Below, one piece after another: positions 42,689 through 51,730 of a stretch of 64,000 bases of DNA (position 1 is the stretch's first letter; each line of letters opens with the position of its first letter). The translations under genes were made by a program, and so were the position numbers. This DNA is from Bradyrhizobium liaoningense (lineage in GTDB: Bacteria > Pseudomonadota > Alphaproteobacteria > Rhizobiales > Xanthobacteraceae), in NCBI RefSeq assembly GCF_018130825.1, contig NZ_JAFCJS010000008.1, positions 310,001-374,000 on the forward strand, given 5' to 3'. The notes beneath the pieces are model-generated. The model was not told the origin of the DNA. It saw nothing but the letters and a program-made list of their open reading frames with translations, and ran no database searches.

Positions 42689-44212
42689 CTAGCCGGTCTT
42701 GGTCGTGTAGATGGCAGCGAAGCGCTCGCGCAGCAAATTCTTCTGCACCTTGCCCATGGTGTTGCGCGGCAAGGTCTCCACGAAGATGACGCGCTTGGGC
42801 TGCTTGAATTTGGCGAGACGCCCGGACAGCGCGTCGAGAATGGCGCGCTCGTCCACCGACGAATTGGGCGAGCGGACCACGGCGGCGGTGACGCCTTCGC
42901 CGAAGTCGCCGTGCGGCACGCCGACGACGGCGCTTTCGGATACCCCGGGGATGGCGTCGATCTCGGTCTCGATCTCCTTCGGATAGACATTGAAGCCGCC
43001 GGTGATGATGAGATCCTTGCCGCGGCCGACGATATGCAGATAGCCCTGCGCGTCGAGCTTGCCGAGATCGCCTGTGATGAAGAAGCCGTCGGCGCGGAAT
43101 TCGGCGGCGGTCTTGTCCGGCATGTTCCAGTAGCCTGCGAACACATTCGGCCCCTTCACCTCGATCATGCCGACGTCGCCGACGGGGAGGATCGCACCCG
43201 TCTCGGTGTCGGTGACGCGAACCTCGACGGCGGGAAGCGGCCGGCCGACCGAGCCGGCAACGCGCGCGCCCTCGTAGGGATTGGAGGCGATCATTCCGGT
43301 CTCGGTCATGCCGTAGCGTTCCAGAATCGCGTGCCCGGTCCGCTCCTTCCATGCCCGATGCGTCTCGGCCAGCAGCGGCGCCGAGCCGGCGACGAACAGC
43401 CTCATATTGGCGGTGGTGCGCTCGTTCAGTTCAGTGCTCTCGAGCAGGCGGACATAGAACGTCGGCACGCCCATCAGCACGGTGCTACGCGCCATCGTTG
43501 CCAGAATGCGTTCGGCGTCGAACTTCTGCATGAACAGGATGCGCGCGCGTGCGGCGAAGGTGACGTTGCAGGCCACGAAGAGCCCGTGAACGTGATAGAT
43601 CGGCAGGGCATGGATCAGCACGTCCTTGCTCGAATAGCGCCACTCCCGGACGAGCGTCAGGGCATTCGAAGAAAGGTTGCCGTGCGTCAGCATGGCTCCC
43701 TTCGAGCGGCCGGTCGTGCCCGACGTGTAGAGGATGGCTGCGAGATCGTTATTCGTCCTGTCGATGGTGTCAAATTGCGCCGGGAAGTCTGCCGCGGCAT
43801 CGACGAGCGAACCCTTGCCGTGGTGATCGAGCGTCTCGACCCGGCCGCCTGCCCTGGCGGCGATGGCGCGCAGATCGGCCTCTTCCCTGGGATCGCACAC
43901 GATCAATGTCGGCAGCGCATCGCGGATGAAATACTCGGTCTCAGTCGGCGTATAGGCGGTGTTGAGCGGCAGATAGACCGCGCCGGCGCGCAGCGTTGCA
44001 AGATAGAGCGCGACGGCCTCGACCGACTTCTCCACCTTGGCTGCGACGCGGTGGTCCGGGCCGATGCCGATCTTGGCGAGGAAATTCGCGAACCTGCCGC
44101 TCAGTCCAGCAAGTTCGGCATAGCTCAAGGTCGCGCCGTCGTCCTTCTCGATGCAGATGGACTGGTCGGACTCCGCGCCGGCAAGCAGGCGATCGTACAG
44201 GTTCGAGGTCAT
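42689..44212 (-). CDS. matB: Malonyl-CoA synthetase
   Basis: 507 residues of the ANL adenylate-forming superfamily. The P-loop-like 'LYTSGTTGRSKGAMLTHGNL' is at about 161-180, with 'GMTETGMIASNPYEGARVAG', 'FITGDLGKLDAQGYLHIVGR' and 'LIITGGFNVYPKEIETEID', and the catalytic C-terminal lysine in 'LPRNTMGKVQKNLLRERF'. It converts malonate, ATP and CoA to malonyl-CoA. It overlaps the decarboxylase gene by four bases, and with the TRAP transporter upstream forms a complete malonate-to-acetyl-CoA route. Confidence 0.92.
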   Translation of the reverse strand: MTSNLYDRLLAGAESDQSICIEKDDGATLSYAELAGLSGRFANFLAKIGIGPDHRVAAKVEKSVEAVALYLATLRAGAVYLPLNTAYTPTETEYFIRDALPTLIVCDPREEADLRAIAARAGGRVETLDHHGKGSLVDAAADFPAQFDTIDRTNNDLAAILYTSGTTGRSKGAMLTHGNLSSNALTLVREWRYSSKDVLIHALPIYHVHGLFVACNVTFAARARILFMQKFDAERILATMARSTVLMGVPTFYVRLLESTELNERTTANMRLFVAGSAPLLAETHRAWKERTGHAILERYGMTETGMIASNPYEGARVAGSVGRPLPAVEVRVTDTETGAILPVGDVGMIEVKGPNVFAGYWNMPDKTAAEFRADGFFITGDLGKLDAQGYLHIVGRGKDLIITGGFNVYPKEIETEIDAIPGVSESAVVGVPHGDFGEGVTAAVVRSPNSSVDERAILDALSGRLAKFKQPKRVIFVETLPRNTMGKVQKNLLRERFAAIYTTKTG

Positions 44213-45618
44213 GACGAGATCTTCCGTTGCGAGTTGGTGTGAGGACTGGGAACGAGGTCGCGCGATGACAATTTCGCGCGAAGCGCCTTCTTCACCTTGT
44301 CGGACGCCACCACGGTGCCGGCTTCGGCAAAGGCTTCGTGGTTGGATTCGATGTGCTCGAGCGCGTAGAGATAGTTCACCATCAGCCCGTACGACTGCTT
44401 CATGCCCTTCGCCGAAGCATCCCCTAGGAAATTCAGCCGTTCCAGGCGCGCGCCGTTGCCGAGATGGAAGCGGGCGACCGGATCGAGCGGCTTGCCCGAC
44501 GGCAGCTTTGCTTTCAGGAAGTAATAGGCGGCGAGCGCCGTGATCGGCTCTTTCGCCTGCGCGATGTCGCCGCCGTCGTCGAGCGCGACCAGCGCGCGCC
44601 TTGTGTCCTCGTCGATCGCCGCGGAGGCCTCGGTCTTGAGCTCACGCCTCGCCCAGCCGGCAAAGCCGGGCACCGGCGACAGGGTGACGAAGGTCTTCAG
44701 GTTCGGCAGCTCGCGGGCGAGATCCTGCACCACCTGCTTGATCAGGAAATTGCCGAAGGAGACACCGGCAAGGCCCTTTTGCGTGTTCGAGATCGAGTAG
44801 AACACGGCGGTCGTCGCCTCGTGCGCCGCAATCGCCTGGCGCGATTTGTCCAGCAGCGGTCCGATCGCGCCGGGGATCTCCCTGGTGAGCGCGACCTCGA
44901 CGAAGATCAGCGGCTCGTCGACCAGCTGCGGATGGAAGAACGCATAACATCGGCGGTCCGGCGGCTCGAGCCGGTTGCGCAAATCGTCCCAGTCCTGAAT
45001 GGCGTGGACGGCCTCATACCTGATGATCTTCTCCAGGATGTTGGCCGAGGTGGTCCAGTCGATCGGCCGCAGCACGAGAAAGCCCCGGTTGAACCAGGAC
45101 GAGAACAAATGGACGAAATCGTCGTCGACGGCCTGGAGCTCGGGGTGCTCGCGCAGTAGCGAGAGCAGCACCTCTCGCATCCGCACCAGCGAGGCCGTTC
45201 CGCCGGGCGCGAGGTTGAGGCGCCGGATCAGCTCCTGCCGGCGTGGTTCCGCGGCGGCATGGAGTGCTTCGAGCCTGGCGCCATCGCCGCCCTCCTTGCG
45301 CTGGTAGGCCGCGATTGCGAGCTCGATTGCGCGACGGTCCGGCCCGAACCGGTCGGCGAGGGAGGAGAGGAATTTGAGCCGCTGCGGCTCGGCCGCGGCT
45401 TCGAACGCGGCGAGCAGCGATTGCGCGATCGCAACGCCGGAGGCCTCGCCGCGCCGCGACAGTAACGCTTCGCCGAGAAGCTCGAGGTCGCGATCCTCGC
45501 TCCCGTCCCGTTCCGCCTTCATGCCCAGGACCGCGCGGCCGCGTTGCGTCAGCGTGTCGATCAGACCTTGCAGGAATTCGGGCGCCGCAATGCGTCCGGA
45601 CCGGATGTCGTTCAGCAT
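44209..45618 (-). CDS. matA: Malonyl-CoA decarboxylase
   Basis: 469 residues. The N-terminal helical domain ('FLSSLADRFGPDRRAIELAI') is followed by the GNAT-like catalytic domain with 'LVRMREVLLSLLREHPELQA', 'HLFSSWFNRGFLVLRPIDWT', 'RCYAFFHPQLVDEPLIFVEV', 'LAGVSFGNFLIKQVVQDLAR', 'FVTLSPVPGFAGWARRELK' and 'PVARFHLGNGARLERLNFLG' with the conserved histidine. It decarboxylates malonyl-CoA to acetyl-CoA. It is the family length without a mitochondrial leader. The gene lies 18 bases after dctM and overlaps matB. Confidence 0.92.
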   Translation of the reverse strand: MLNDIRSGRIAAPEFLQGLIDTLTQRGRAVLGMKAERDGSEDRDLELLGEALLSRRGEASGVAIAQSLLAAFEAAAEPQRLKFLSSLADRFGPDRRAIELAIAAYQRKEGGDGARLEALHAAAEPRRQELIRRLNLAPGGTASLVRMREVLLSLLREHPELQAVDDDFVHLFSSWFNRGFLVLRPIDWTTSANILEKIIRYEAVHAIQDWDDLRNRLEPPDRRCYAFFHPQLVDEPLIFVEVALTREIPGAIGPLLDKSRQAIAAHEATTAVFYSISNTQKGLAGVSFGNFLIKQVVQDLARELPNLKTFVTLSPVPGFAGWARRELKTEASAAIDEDTRRALVALDDGGDIAQAKEPITALAAYYFLKAKLPSGKPLDPVARFHLGNGARLERLNFLGDASAKGMKQSYGLMVNYLYALEHIESNHEAFAEAGTVVASDKVKKALRAKLSSRDLVPSPHTNSQRKISS

Positions 45619-45636
45619 GGTTCGTGCCTCCTCGGT

Positions 45637-46992
45637 TTATCGCGATGGCGGACCCATCACGAGGTTAGGCAGAAGGGTGGAGATCGACGGCACCAGGCAC
45701 AGCAGGACGACCGCGAGCGCCATCAGCAGAACGAAGGGCAGCGTTCCCCAGATCACGTCCCGCAACGGGATGTCCGGTGCGATGTTCCTGATGACGAAGA
45801 TGTTGAGTCCGACCGGCGGATGGATGAGGCCCATCTCCATCACGATCGTCATCACCACGCCGAACCAGATCAGGTCGAAGCCGGCGTCCTTGAGCGGCGG
45901 CAGGATGATCGGCGCAGTCATCAGGATGATCGAGACCGGCGGCAGGAAGAAGCCGAGCACGACCACCAGCACCAGGATCGCGCCCAGCAGCACCCATCGC
46001 GACAGCTGCATCGCGACGATCGCCTGCGCCGCCGCCTGGCTGATGTGCAGATAGCTCATCACGTAGGAGTAGAGCAGCGACATGCCGATGATCAGCATCA
46101 GCATGGTCGATTCCTTCAGCGTCGATTCCAGGATCGGGCCGAGATCCCGCGGGCGCCACACGCCGTAGATCGAGGCGATCAGGACCAGCGCCAGGATGCC
46201 GCCGAGCCCGGCGGTTTCCGACGGCGTGGCATAGCCGCCATAGAGCGCGATCATCACGCCGCTGAGCAGCACGACGAAGGGCAGCACGCGCGGCAGCGCG
46301 CCGAACCGCATCGCCATGGTGAAGCGCTCGTTCGACAGGATCGGATGCTGCGCCGGATCGGCCGCATAGGCGCGCTGCGCCGCTTTGTATTCGGCCTTGA
46401 ACCTCAGCACCGCATAGGTTGCGAACAGCACCACCAGGAGCAGGCCCGGCCCGATGCCGGCGAGGAAGAGACGGCCGAGCGATTGCTCGGCGGCGACCGC
46501 GTAGAGGATCATGGTGATCGAGGGCGGCAGCAAAATGCCCAGCGTGCCGCCGGCGGCGATCACGCCCGCGGCGAAGCCGCCGGAATAGCCGCGCTTGCGC
46601 ATCTCGGGAATGCCGGCCGAGCCGATCGCCGAGCAGGTCGCCGGAGACGATCCGGCCATCGCGGCGAACAGCGCGCAGGCAAAGACGTTGGCGATGCCGA
46701 GACCGCCGGGAATGCGGCCCATCCAGACATGCAGCGCGCTGTAGAGATCCTGTCCCGCCTTCGACTTGCCGATCGCGGCGCCCTTCAGGATGAAGAGCGG
46801 GATCGCCAGCAGCGTGATCGAGGCCATTTCTTCGTAGACGTTCTGCGTCACCGTATCGAGCGATGCGGCGGGCATGAAGTAATACATGAAGACGACGGCG
46901 ACCGCGCCGAGCGCCAGTGCGATCGGCATGCCCGAGGCCATCACGGCGAGGGTCGCGCCACCATACATCAGTCCGACGGCAAGCGTGCTCAT
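45637..46992 (-). CDS. dctM: TRAP transporter large permease (DctM type)
   Basis: 451 residues from ATG 46992, overlapping dctQ by four bases. There are twelve or so hydrophobic segments. Hallmarks are 'VYEEMASITLLAIPLFILKG', 'ANVFACALFAAMAGSSPATC', 'GVIAAGGTLGILLPPSITMI', 'GYATPSETAGLGGILALVLI', 'FFLPPVSIILMTAPIILPPL' and 'MEMGLIHPPVGLNIFVIRNI'. It couples inward sodium (or proton) flux to substrate uptake with DctQ and DctP. Given the malonate enzymes in the same operon, malonate is the probable solute. Confidence 0.9.
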   Translation of the reverse strand: MSTLAVGLMYGGATLAVMASGMPIALALGAVAVVFMYYFMPAASLDTVTQNVYEEMASITLLAIPLFILKGAAIGKSKAGQDLYSALHVWMGRIPGGLGIANVFACALFAAMAGSSPATCSAIGSAGIPEMRKRGYSGGFAAGVIAAGGTLGILLPPSITMILYAVAAEQSLGRLFLAGIGPGLLLVVLFATYAVLRFKAEYKAAQRAYAADPAQHPILSNERFTMAMRFGALPRVLPFVVLLSGVMIALYGGYATPSETAGLGGILALVLIASIYGVWRPRDLGPILESTLKESTMLMLIIGMSLLYSYVMSYLHISQAAAQAIVAMQLSRWVLLGAILVLVVVLGFFLPPVSIILMTAPIILPPLKDAGFDLIWFGVVMTIVMEMGLIHPPVGLNIFVIRNIAPDIPLRDVIWGTLPFVLLMALAVVLLCLVPSISTLLPNLVMGPPSR

Positions 46993-47546
46993 TTGCTCCT
47001 CCATGCGTCGAGGCTCGCGGCGAGCTGAAGCGCGATCTGCAGCGTCATCAGCGTCATGCCCAGCGACATCATGCTGTAGGGAATCCACAGCGGCGGGGCC
47101 CAGGTCGATCCGGACACCTGTCCGTCGACCCATGCTTCATGGAACAGCGTCCAGGATTTCCAGGCGAAGAAGCAGCAGAACAGCAGGCTCGCGGTGTCGA
47201 CGACGAGCATGCGGATCGCATTGCCACGCTTTGACAGATAGCCGGTGAGGGCCTCGATGCCGATATGGCCGCGCCCGGCCTGCACGAACGCGGTGGACAG
47301 GAACGTGGCACCGACCAGCAGGAACACCGCGGCCTCGTCCTGCCAATAGGTTGCCGCGTTGAAGAAGTAGCGTGCGGCCACGCTGTAGCTCAGGATCGTG
47401 CTCGCGACGATAAGCGCGATCGAGCAGAGCACGACGATCGCCCTGTTGAGCAGGGTCATCGCGCGAGCGATCCGTCCCACCGGGGAGCCGGGTCGCGCCG
47501 CCGTCACTGTGGCTGAATGGCCGAGATCGATGCCGTGCGCGCTCAT
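46989..47546 (-). CDS. dctQ: TRAP transporter small permease (DctQ type)
   Basis: 185 residues from ATG 47546, with GGAGG in its leader and a four-base overlap with dctP. It has four membrane helices: 'LLNRAIVVLCSIALIVASTI', 'YWQDEAAVFLLVGATFLSTA', 'MLVVDTASLLFCCFFAWKSW' and 'YSMMSLGMTLMTLQIALQLA', with the characteristic 'G-R-G-H-I-G-I-E' loop between the second and third. It is the structural partner of DctM. It has an N-terminal hydrophilic extension of about 25 residues. Confidence 0.88.
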   Translation of the reverse strand: MSAHGIDLGHSATVTAARPGSPVGRIARAMTLLNRAIVVLCSIALIVASTILSYSVAARYFFNAATYWQDEAAVFLLVGATFLSTAFVQAGRGHIGIEALTGYLSKRGNAIRMLVVDTASLLFCCFFAWKSWTLFHEAWVDGQVSGSTWAPPLWIPYSMMSLGMTLMTLQIALQLAASLDAWRSK

Positions 47547-48562
47547 GAGCCCGCCTCCAGGGCAAGCTTGATCAGGCGGGCGCAGTTCTCGTTCTTGTTG
47601 GCGTAGTCCTTCCAGGCCGTGTCGCGCGCAAGCTCTCGCCACGCCTGAACCGTCTTGTCGTCGAGATCGTGCACCGTCGCGCCGGCGGCCTGGTAGACCT
47701 TGGCCACACGGACGTCGTCCTCCACCGCCGCGGCGCAGCCGAACGCTTCGAGCTCAGTGCCGACCGAGACGATGATGTCGCGCTCCTTGTTCGAGAGCCG
47801 GTCGAACACCGCCTTCGACATCACGAGCGGCTCGAGCATGAACCAGTAGCTCTTGGCTCGCCCGGTCGTCAGATGCTTGGCGAGTTCTTCCAGACGGAAC
47901 GAGGTCAGGCTGGTGGACGAGGTGAGGGCGGCATCGCACGCGCCGGTCTGCATCGCCGCATAGAGTTCGTTGGAGGGAAGCGACAGCACCGAAGCGCCGG
48001 CCGCCTGCAGCACGAGATCCATCTCGCGCGAGCCGCCGCGGATCTTCATGCCCTTGGCATGGCCGACCTCGACCAGCGGACGCGCACGGCTGGCGACGCC
48101 GCCGGCCTGCCAGATCCATGTGACGATGACGAGGCCCTTGGCGGCGAGGAATTTGCTGAACTCCTGGCCGATCGGCTTGTTCTTCCAGCCGAGGCCTTCG
48201 TCGTAACCGGTGACGAGGCCCGGCATCAGTCCGATGTTCAGTTCGGGAAGATCGCCGCCGGCGTAGGAGATCGGGATGAGGCTCATGTCGAGCGCGCCTT
48301 TGCGCATCGCCGAGACCTGCGCGTTGGTCTTCATCAGCGACGAGCCCGGATAGATCTCGGCGGTCATCGCGCCCTTGCTGCGCTCCTGGATCAGCGCCGC
48401 GAAGCGCCGGCAGAGCCGGTCGCGGAAATCGCCCTCGGTCGCGGTGCCTCCCGGAAACTGGTGCGAGATCTTCAGGGTCGTGGCCGCGCGCGCTTCTCCG
48501 AAGCGGAGCAGGGCCGGAGACGCGATCCCCAGCGCCAGGGCCTGGCGTCGTGAAATCCTCAT
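47543..48562 (-). CDS. dctP: TRAP transporter solute-binding protein (DctP type), probably for malonate
   Basis: 339 residues from ATG 48562, with GGGAGG six bases upstream. It has a twin-Arg-like N-terminus ('MRISRRQALALGIASPALLR') that may direct Tat or Sec export. The family core shows 'TTLKISHQFPGGTATEGDFR', 'MTAEIYPGSSLMKTNAQVSA', 'MSLIPISYAGGDLPELNIGL', 'AKGMKIRGGSREMDLVLQAA' and 'YAAMQTGACDAALTSSTSLT'. The Arg in 'K-I-R-G-G' binds the substrate carboxylate in this family. It is the first gene of the malonate operon, divergent from the GntR regulator. Confidence 0.88.
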   Translation of the reverse strand: MRISRRQALALGIASPALLRFGEARAATTLKISHQFPGGTATEGDFRDRLCRRFAALIQERSKGAMTAEIYPGSSLMKTNAQVSAMRKGALDMSLIPISYAGGDLPELNIGLMPGLVTGYDEGLGWKNKPIGQEFSKFLAAKGLVIVTWIWQAGGVASRARPLVEVGHAKGMKIRGGSREMDLVLQAAGASVLSLPSNELYAAMQTGACDAALTSSTSLTSFRLEELAKHLTTGRAKSYWFMLEPLVMSKAVFDRLSNKERDIIVSVGTELEAFGCAAAVEDDVRVAKVYQAAGATVHDLDDKTVQAWRELARDTAWKDYANKNENCARLIKLALEAGS

Positions 48563-48604
48563 TCCATACCTCCCGTTGCTAGATTGCATTTTTTATTTCT
48601 AATC

Positions 48605-48687
48605 TTGCATACAATTCATATATGAACTGCATGCTGTATGTTTTGTCAAGTCTATGGTATGGAATCGGCCGATAAGGTGCATACAAT
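48605..48687. promoter_or_regulatory. Repeated TGCATACAAT elements between dctP and gntR
   Basis: TGCATACAAT occurs at 48606-48615 and again at 48678-48687, where it overlaps the regulator's ATG. A partial inverted copy, TGTATG (48635-48640), and the palindrome TTCATATATGAA (48615-48626) lie between. FCD-type GntR proteins commonly bind short palindromes with a GTATAC-like core, so these are plausible operators for both divergent genes. Confidence 0.5.
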
Positions 48688-49372
48688 GAGCCAGGCCTTC
48701 AGACTGAAGCAGTCGATCGAAGACGCTGTGATTGCAGGGGAATTCCTGCCGGGCGATCGCCTGGACGAGGCCTCGCTCGCGGAGCGATTCGGGGTGTCGC
48801 GCACCCCCATTCGGGAGGCGTTGCTCCAGCTCGGCGCCGAAGGCTTCATCGATGTCCGCCCGCGCCGGGGCGCGATCGTCAGCGTCCCGTCACCGACCCG
48901 GCTGTTCGAGATGTTCGAGACCATGGCCGAGATCGAAAGCGCCTGCGGGCGGCTGGCCGCGCGCCGGCTGACGCCGGACAATGACGAGGCGATGGAGGCG
49001 GCTCACCGTGCCTGCGAGATCGCCGCACACGAAGGCGACAGCGAGCAGTACTACGCGGACAACCGCAATTTTCATGAGGCGATCTATCGCGCCAGCCGCA
49101 ACAGCTTCCTGGCGGATCAGGCGTTCGCCCTGCACAAGCGCTTGAGCGCCTATCGCCGCATCCAGCTTCGGGCGCGCAATCGTCTGCTGCAATCGCTCCA
49201 GGAGCACGCCGGGATTCTCGAAGCGATCCGTGCCGGCGACGAGCAACTCTCCGCGACGCGGCTTCACGACCACGTGCTGGTGCAGGGCGAGCGGTTCTCG
49301 GACATGGTGCTCGGCCTTGCCGGCGATCGACGATCGGATGCCGCCGGCAGCAGGAGCGGAACGACGCGATAG
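48686..49372 (+). CDS. GntR-family regulator with FCD domain, likely malonate regulator
   Basis: 228 residues from ATG 48686 (AAGG eight bases upstream; earlier ATGs at 48638 and 48659 lack a ribosome site). The N-terminal winged HTH reads 'SIEDAVIAGEFLPGDRLDEA', 'SLAERFGVSRTPIREALLQL'. The helical FCD ligand-binding domain shows 'RLFEMFETMAEIESACGRLA', the metal-site 'YADNRNFHEAIYRASRNSFL', 'LQEHAGILEAIRAGDEQLS' and 'RLHDHVLVQGERFSDM'. It is divergent from the malonate TRAP and mat genes, a position matching MatR-like regulators. Malonate or malonyl-CoA would be the expected effector, by inference. Confidence 0.85.
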   Translation: MSQAFRLKQSIEDAVIAGEFLPGDRLDEASLAERFGVSRTPIREALLQLGAEGFIDVRPRRGAIVSVPSPTRLFEMFETMAEIESACGRLAARRLTPDNDEAMEAAHRACEIAAHEGDSEQYYADNRNFHEAIYRASRNSFLADQAFALHKRLSAYRRIQLRARNRLLQSLQEHAGILEAIRAGDEQLSATRLHDHVLVQGERFSDMVLGLAGDRRSDAAGSRSGTTR

Positions 49373-49406
49373 AGCGGCGGGACAATGTCCGCCCGCTCAT
49401 CCGGCG

Positions 49407-49541
49407 TCACCTGATGCTGGCGACTCCGATTGCCAGCACCGACATCAGCGGCACATCTGTCGGTAGCTCCACCGCCGTCTTCGGCTCAGCCAGCCAGCGC
49501 GCGACCTTTTCGGTGAAGGAGCGTGTCGCATCGGCGGACAT
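49407..49541 (-). CDS. Possible 44-residue small protein
   Basis: An open frame reading 'MSADATRSFTEKVARWLAEP' and ending 'PLMSVLAIGVASIR'. It has a clearly GC-biased third codon position and an amphipathic helix followed by a short hydrophobic end, so it may be a small membrane-associated protein. No ribosome site precedes the ATG. It lies in the 367-base gap between the GntR gene and the MetQ gene. The rest of that gap (49542-49739) holds no gene that I can support and is AT-richer near its right end. Confidence 0.35.
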   Translation of the reverse strand: MSADATRSFTEKVARWLAEPKTAVELPTDVPLMSVLAIGVASIR

Positions 49542-49739
49542 CGGCGCACTGTTGCGCCGTGATGCGCCTCACGCTTGCAGGACGCGCTGTTGTCGGCCGC
49601 GAATTCGTTTCCTATTTTGCGCCGAATGGAGAAAGTGTCTCCGCGCCTGCGAGCCAATATGGATTTCCATTTTATTGATTTCGCGCTGCGGAGAAGCGAA
49701 TACGGTTCCAATTGTTGTCGTTGAGTGATGGAGACCAAG

Positions 49740-50522
49740 ATGTCGTTTCGCCTCCCCCTGATCCTCTCGGCCGTGCTCGCCGCATGGTCTGCCGCAGCCG
49801 CGGCTGAGACCATCAAGATCGGCGTGACGCCGGGGCCGCACGCGCAGATCCTCGAAGCGGTGAAGCCGATCGCCGCCAAGCAGGGCCTCGACATCCAGCT
49901 GCTCGAGTTCTCCGACTACGTGGTGCCGAACGCCGCGCTCGACGCCGGCGAGATCCAGGCCAATTCGTTCCAGAACCAGCCTTACCTCGACAACCAGAAG
50001 GCCGACCGCGGCTACAAGATCGAGGCCGTCGGCCTCACCGTGAACTTCCCGATCGGCGTCTATTCGAAGAAGCACAAGGCGTTCGCCGACATCCCCGAGG
50101 GCGGCAAGGTCTCGATCCCGAACGATCCGACCAATGGCGGCCGCGTGCTGCTGCTGCTGCGCGACAAGGGCGTGATCAAGCTGAAGGACGGCACGGGCTT
50201 CAAGCCCACGGTGCTCGACATCACCGAGAATCCCAAGAAGCTGAAGTTCATCGAGGTCGATGCGGCGCAGGCCCCGCGCGCGCTCGACGATGTCGATGCA
50301 GCCGCGATCAACACCAATTATGCAACCCAGGCGGGCCTCGATCCGGTCAAGGACCCAATCCTGCGCGAGGACCCGAAGGGGCCCTATGTCAATCTGATCG
50401 CCGTTCGCTCCGCGGATAAGGACAAGCCCTGGGTCAAGATCCTCGTGGACAGCTATCACACGCCCGAGGTCAAGGAGTTCGTCCTGACCAAGTTCAAGGG
50501 CGCGGTGCTGCCGAGCTGGTAG
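49740..50522 (+). CDS. MetQ/NlpA-family ABC solute-binding protein
   Basis: 260 residues from ATG 49740, with GGAG six or so bases upstream. A Sec signal ('LILSAVLAAWSAAAAA-ETI') leads into the NlpA/MetQ fold: 'KIGVTPGPHAQILEAVKPIA', 'DIQLLEFSDYVVPNAALDAG', 'IQANSFQNQPYLDNQKADRG', 'IGVYSKKHKAFADIPEGGKV', 'SIPNDPTNGGRVLLLLRDKG' and 'AAAINTNYATQAGLDP'. There is no lipobox cysteine, so it is a free periplasmic protein. The family binds methionine. No metN or metI is adjacent. The luciferase-like gene follows, so the ligand could instead be another sulfur compound. Confidence 0.85.
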   Translation: MSFRLPLILSAVLAAWSAAAAAETIKIGVTPGPHAQILEAVKPIAAKQGLDIQLLEFSDYVVPNAALDAGEIQANSFQNQPYLDNQKADRGYKIEAVGLTVNFPIGVYSKKHKAFADIPEGGKVSIPNDPTNGGRVLLLLRDKGVIKLKDGTGFKPTVLDITENPKKLKFIEVDAAQAPRALDDVDAAAINTNYATQAGLDPVKDPILREDPKGPYVNLIAVRSADKDKPWVKILVDSYHTPEVKEFVLTKFKGAVLPSW

Positions 50523-50658
50523 GCAATCTGCCCTCCCAGAGTCCAGTGTAAGGGCGATCCGGCGGGCAGCCCTGCCTATGAGCCTTGCGCAATGCCCGCT
50601 TGTCGGGAGCTGCGGCAACCGACATCATCGGGGCCCATCCTCGCCCGACAGGGATCGT

Positions 50659-51696
50659 ATGAAACGCTTTGCAAACCTGAAACGCCTGGGCTTCTTCACG
50701 CGGCTGCTCGACGAGGCGCCGGCGGCGGACCGCTATCGCTTCGCGGCCGAGCAGATCGTGCGCGCCGAGAAGGCCGGGCTCGATTCCGCGTGGATCGCGC
50801 AGCATCATTTTCATGAGCGCGAGGGCGGCCTGCCGTCGCCCTTCACCTTCCTCGGCTATGTCGCCGCCCAGACCTCGCGCATCCGCCTCGGCACCGGCAT
50901 CGTGACGCTGCCGCTGGAGAACGCGGTGCGGGTGGCGGAGGACGCGGCGGTGCTGGATCTGCTCTGCAACGGCCGCTTCGAGCTCGGCGTCGGCACCGGC
51001 GGCAACCCGTCTGCCTTCGCCGCCTTCGGTCTCGACGGCGCCCAGCGCAACGAGATCTTTGCGCGCAATCTGGACATCGTTCGCAAGGCACTGACCGGCA
51101 AGCCGCTCGACGGCGGCGACACGCTCTATCCGCAGCGGCCGCAACTGGACAAGCGCATCTGGCAGGCGACATTCTCGGTCGCCGGCGGCGCCCGCGCCGG
51201 CAACGCCGGCGATGGCCTCCTGCTCTCGCGCACCCAGCCGCGATCCAAGGACGCGCCGAAGGCGACGCTCGCCGAGATCCAGAATCCCATCATCGACGCC
51301 TATCTCGAAGCGCTGCCGCCGGGCTGCGAGCCGCGCATCATGGCCTCGCGCAGCGTCTTCGTCGCCGACGATCATCGCGAGGCGCTGCGGCTTGCCGATA
51401 TCGGCCTGCGCCGCGCGCTGCCGCAATTCATGAAGGGCGGTCATCTTCCGCCGGGCGAGACGCTGGAGGAGATGATCACCGCGTTCGACACCCATGTCGG
51501 CGCCGCCGACGAGGTGATCGCATCGCTCCGCACCGATGCGACGCTGGAGCGGGTGACCGATCTCGTCTTCCAGGTGCATTCGGTCGATGCGCCGCATCCT
51601 CACGTCCTGCGCTCGATCGAGCTGGTCGCGGAGAAAGTCGCACCGGCGCTGGGCTGGACCCGGACGGCGGCTAAAGACGTCGCTCTCGCAGGCTAG
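50659..51696 (+). CDS. Luciferase-like (LLM) FMN-dependent monooxygenase
   Basis: 345 residues from ATG 50659. It is a TIM-barrel bacterial-luciferase family protein: 'LGFFTRLLDEAPAADRYRFA', 'GLDSAWIAQHHFHEREGGLP', 'TSRIRLGTGIVTLPLENAVR', 'RFELGVGTGGNPSAFAAFG' and 'VAGGARAGNAGDGLLLSRTQ'. It resembles the 'KPN_01858'-type FMN-dependent monooxygenases that are regularly followed by two AhpD/CMD-fold genes, as here. These enzymes use reduced FMN and O2, often on sulfonates, thioethers or long-chain compounds. A flavin reductase is not seen nearby. The substrate is unknown. Confidence 0.85.
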   Translation: MKRFANLKRLGFFTRLLDEAPAADRYRFAAEQIVRAEKAGLDSAWIAQHHFHEREGGLPSPFTFLGYVAAQTSRIRLGTGIVTLPLENAVRVAEDAAVLDLLCNGRFELGVGTGGNPSAFAAFGLDGAQRNEIFARNLDIVRKALTGKPLDGGDTLYPQRPQLDKRIWQATFSVAGGARAGNAGDGLLLSRTQPRSKDAPKATLAEIQNPIIDAYLEALPPGCEPRIMASRSVFVADDHREALRLADIGLRRALPQFMKGGHLPPGETLEEMITAFDTHVGAADEVIASLRTDATLERVTDLVFQVHSVDAPHPHVLRSIELVAEKVAPALGWTRTAAKDVALAG

Positions 51697-51730
51697 TCCG
51701 GATGAATGTGATCGCGTTGCACGAGGCTGA

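Noticed and set aside
45544..47028. A 494-codon plus-strand open frame over the TRAP large permease
   Set aside because: Antisense of an obvious DctM; product rich in His, Asp and Gln without a fold signature.
49560..49739. SAM riboswitch upstream of the MetQ-like gene
   Set aside because: I could not recognise a conserved SAM-I or SAM-II core in the leader; a covariance-model search would be needed to reopen this.
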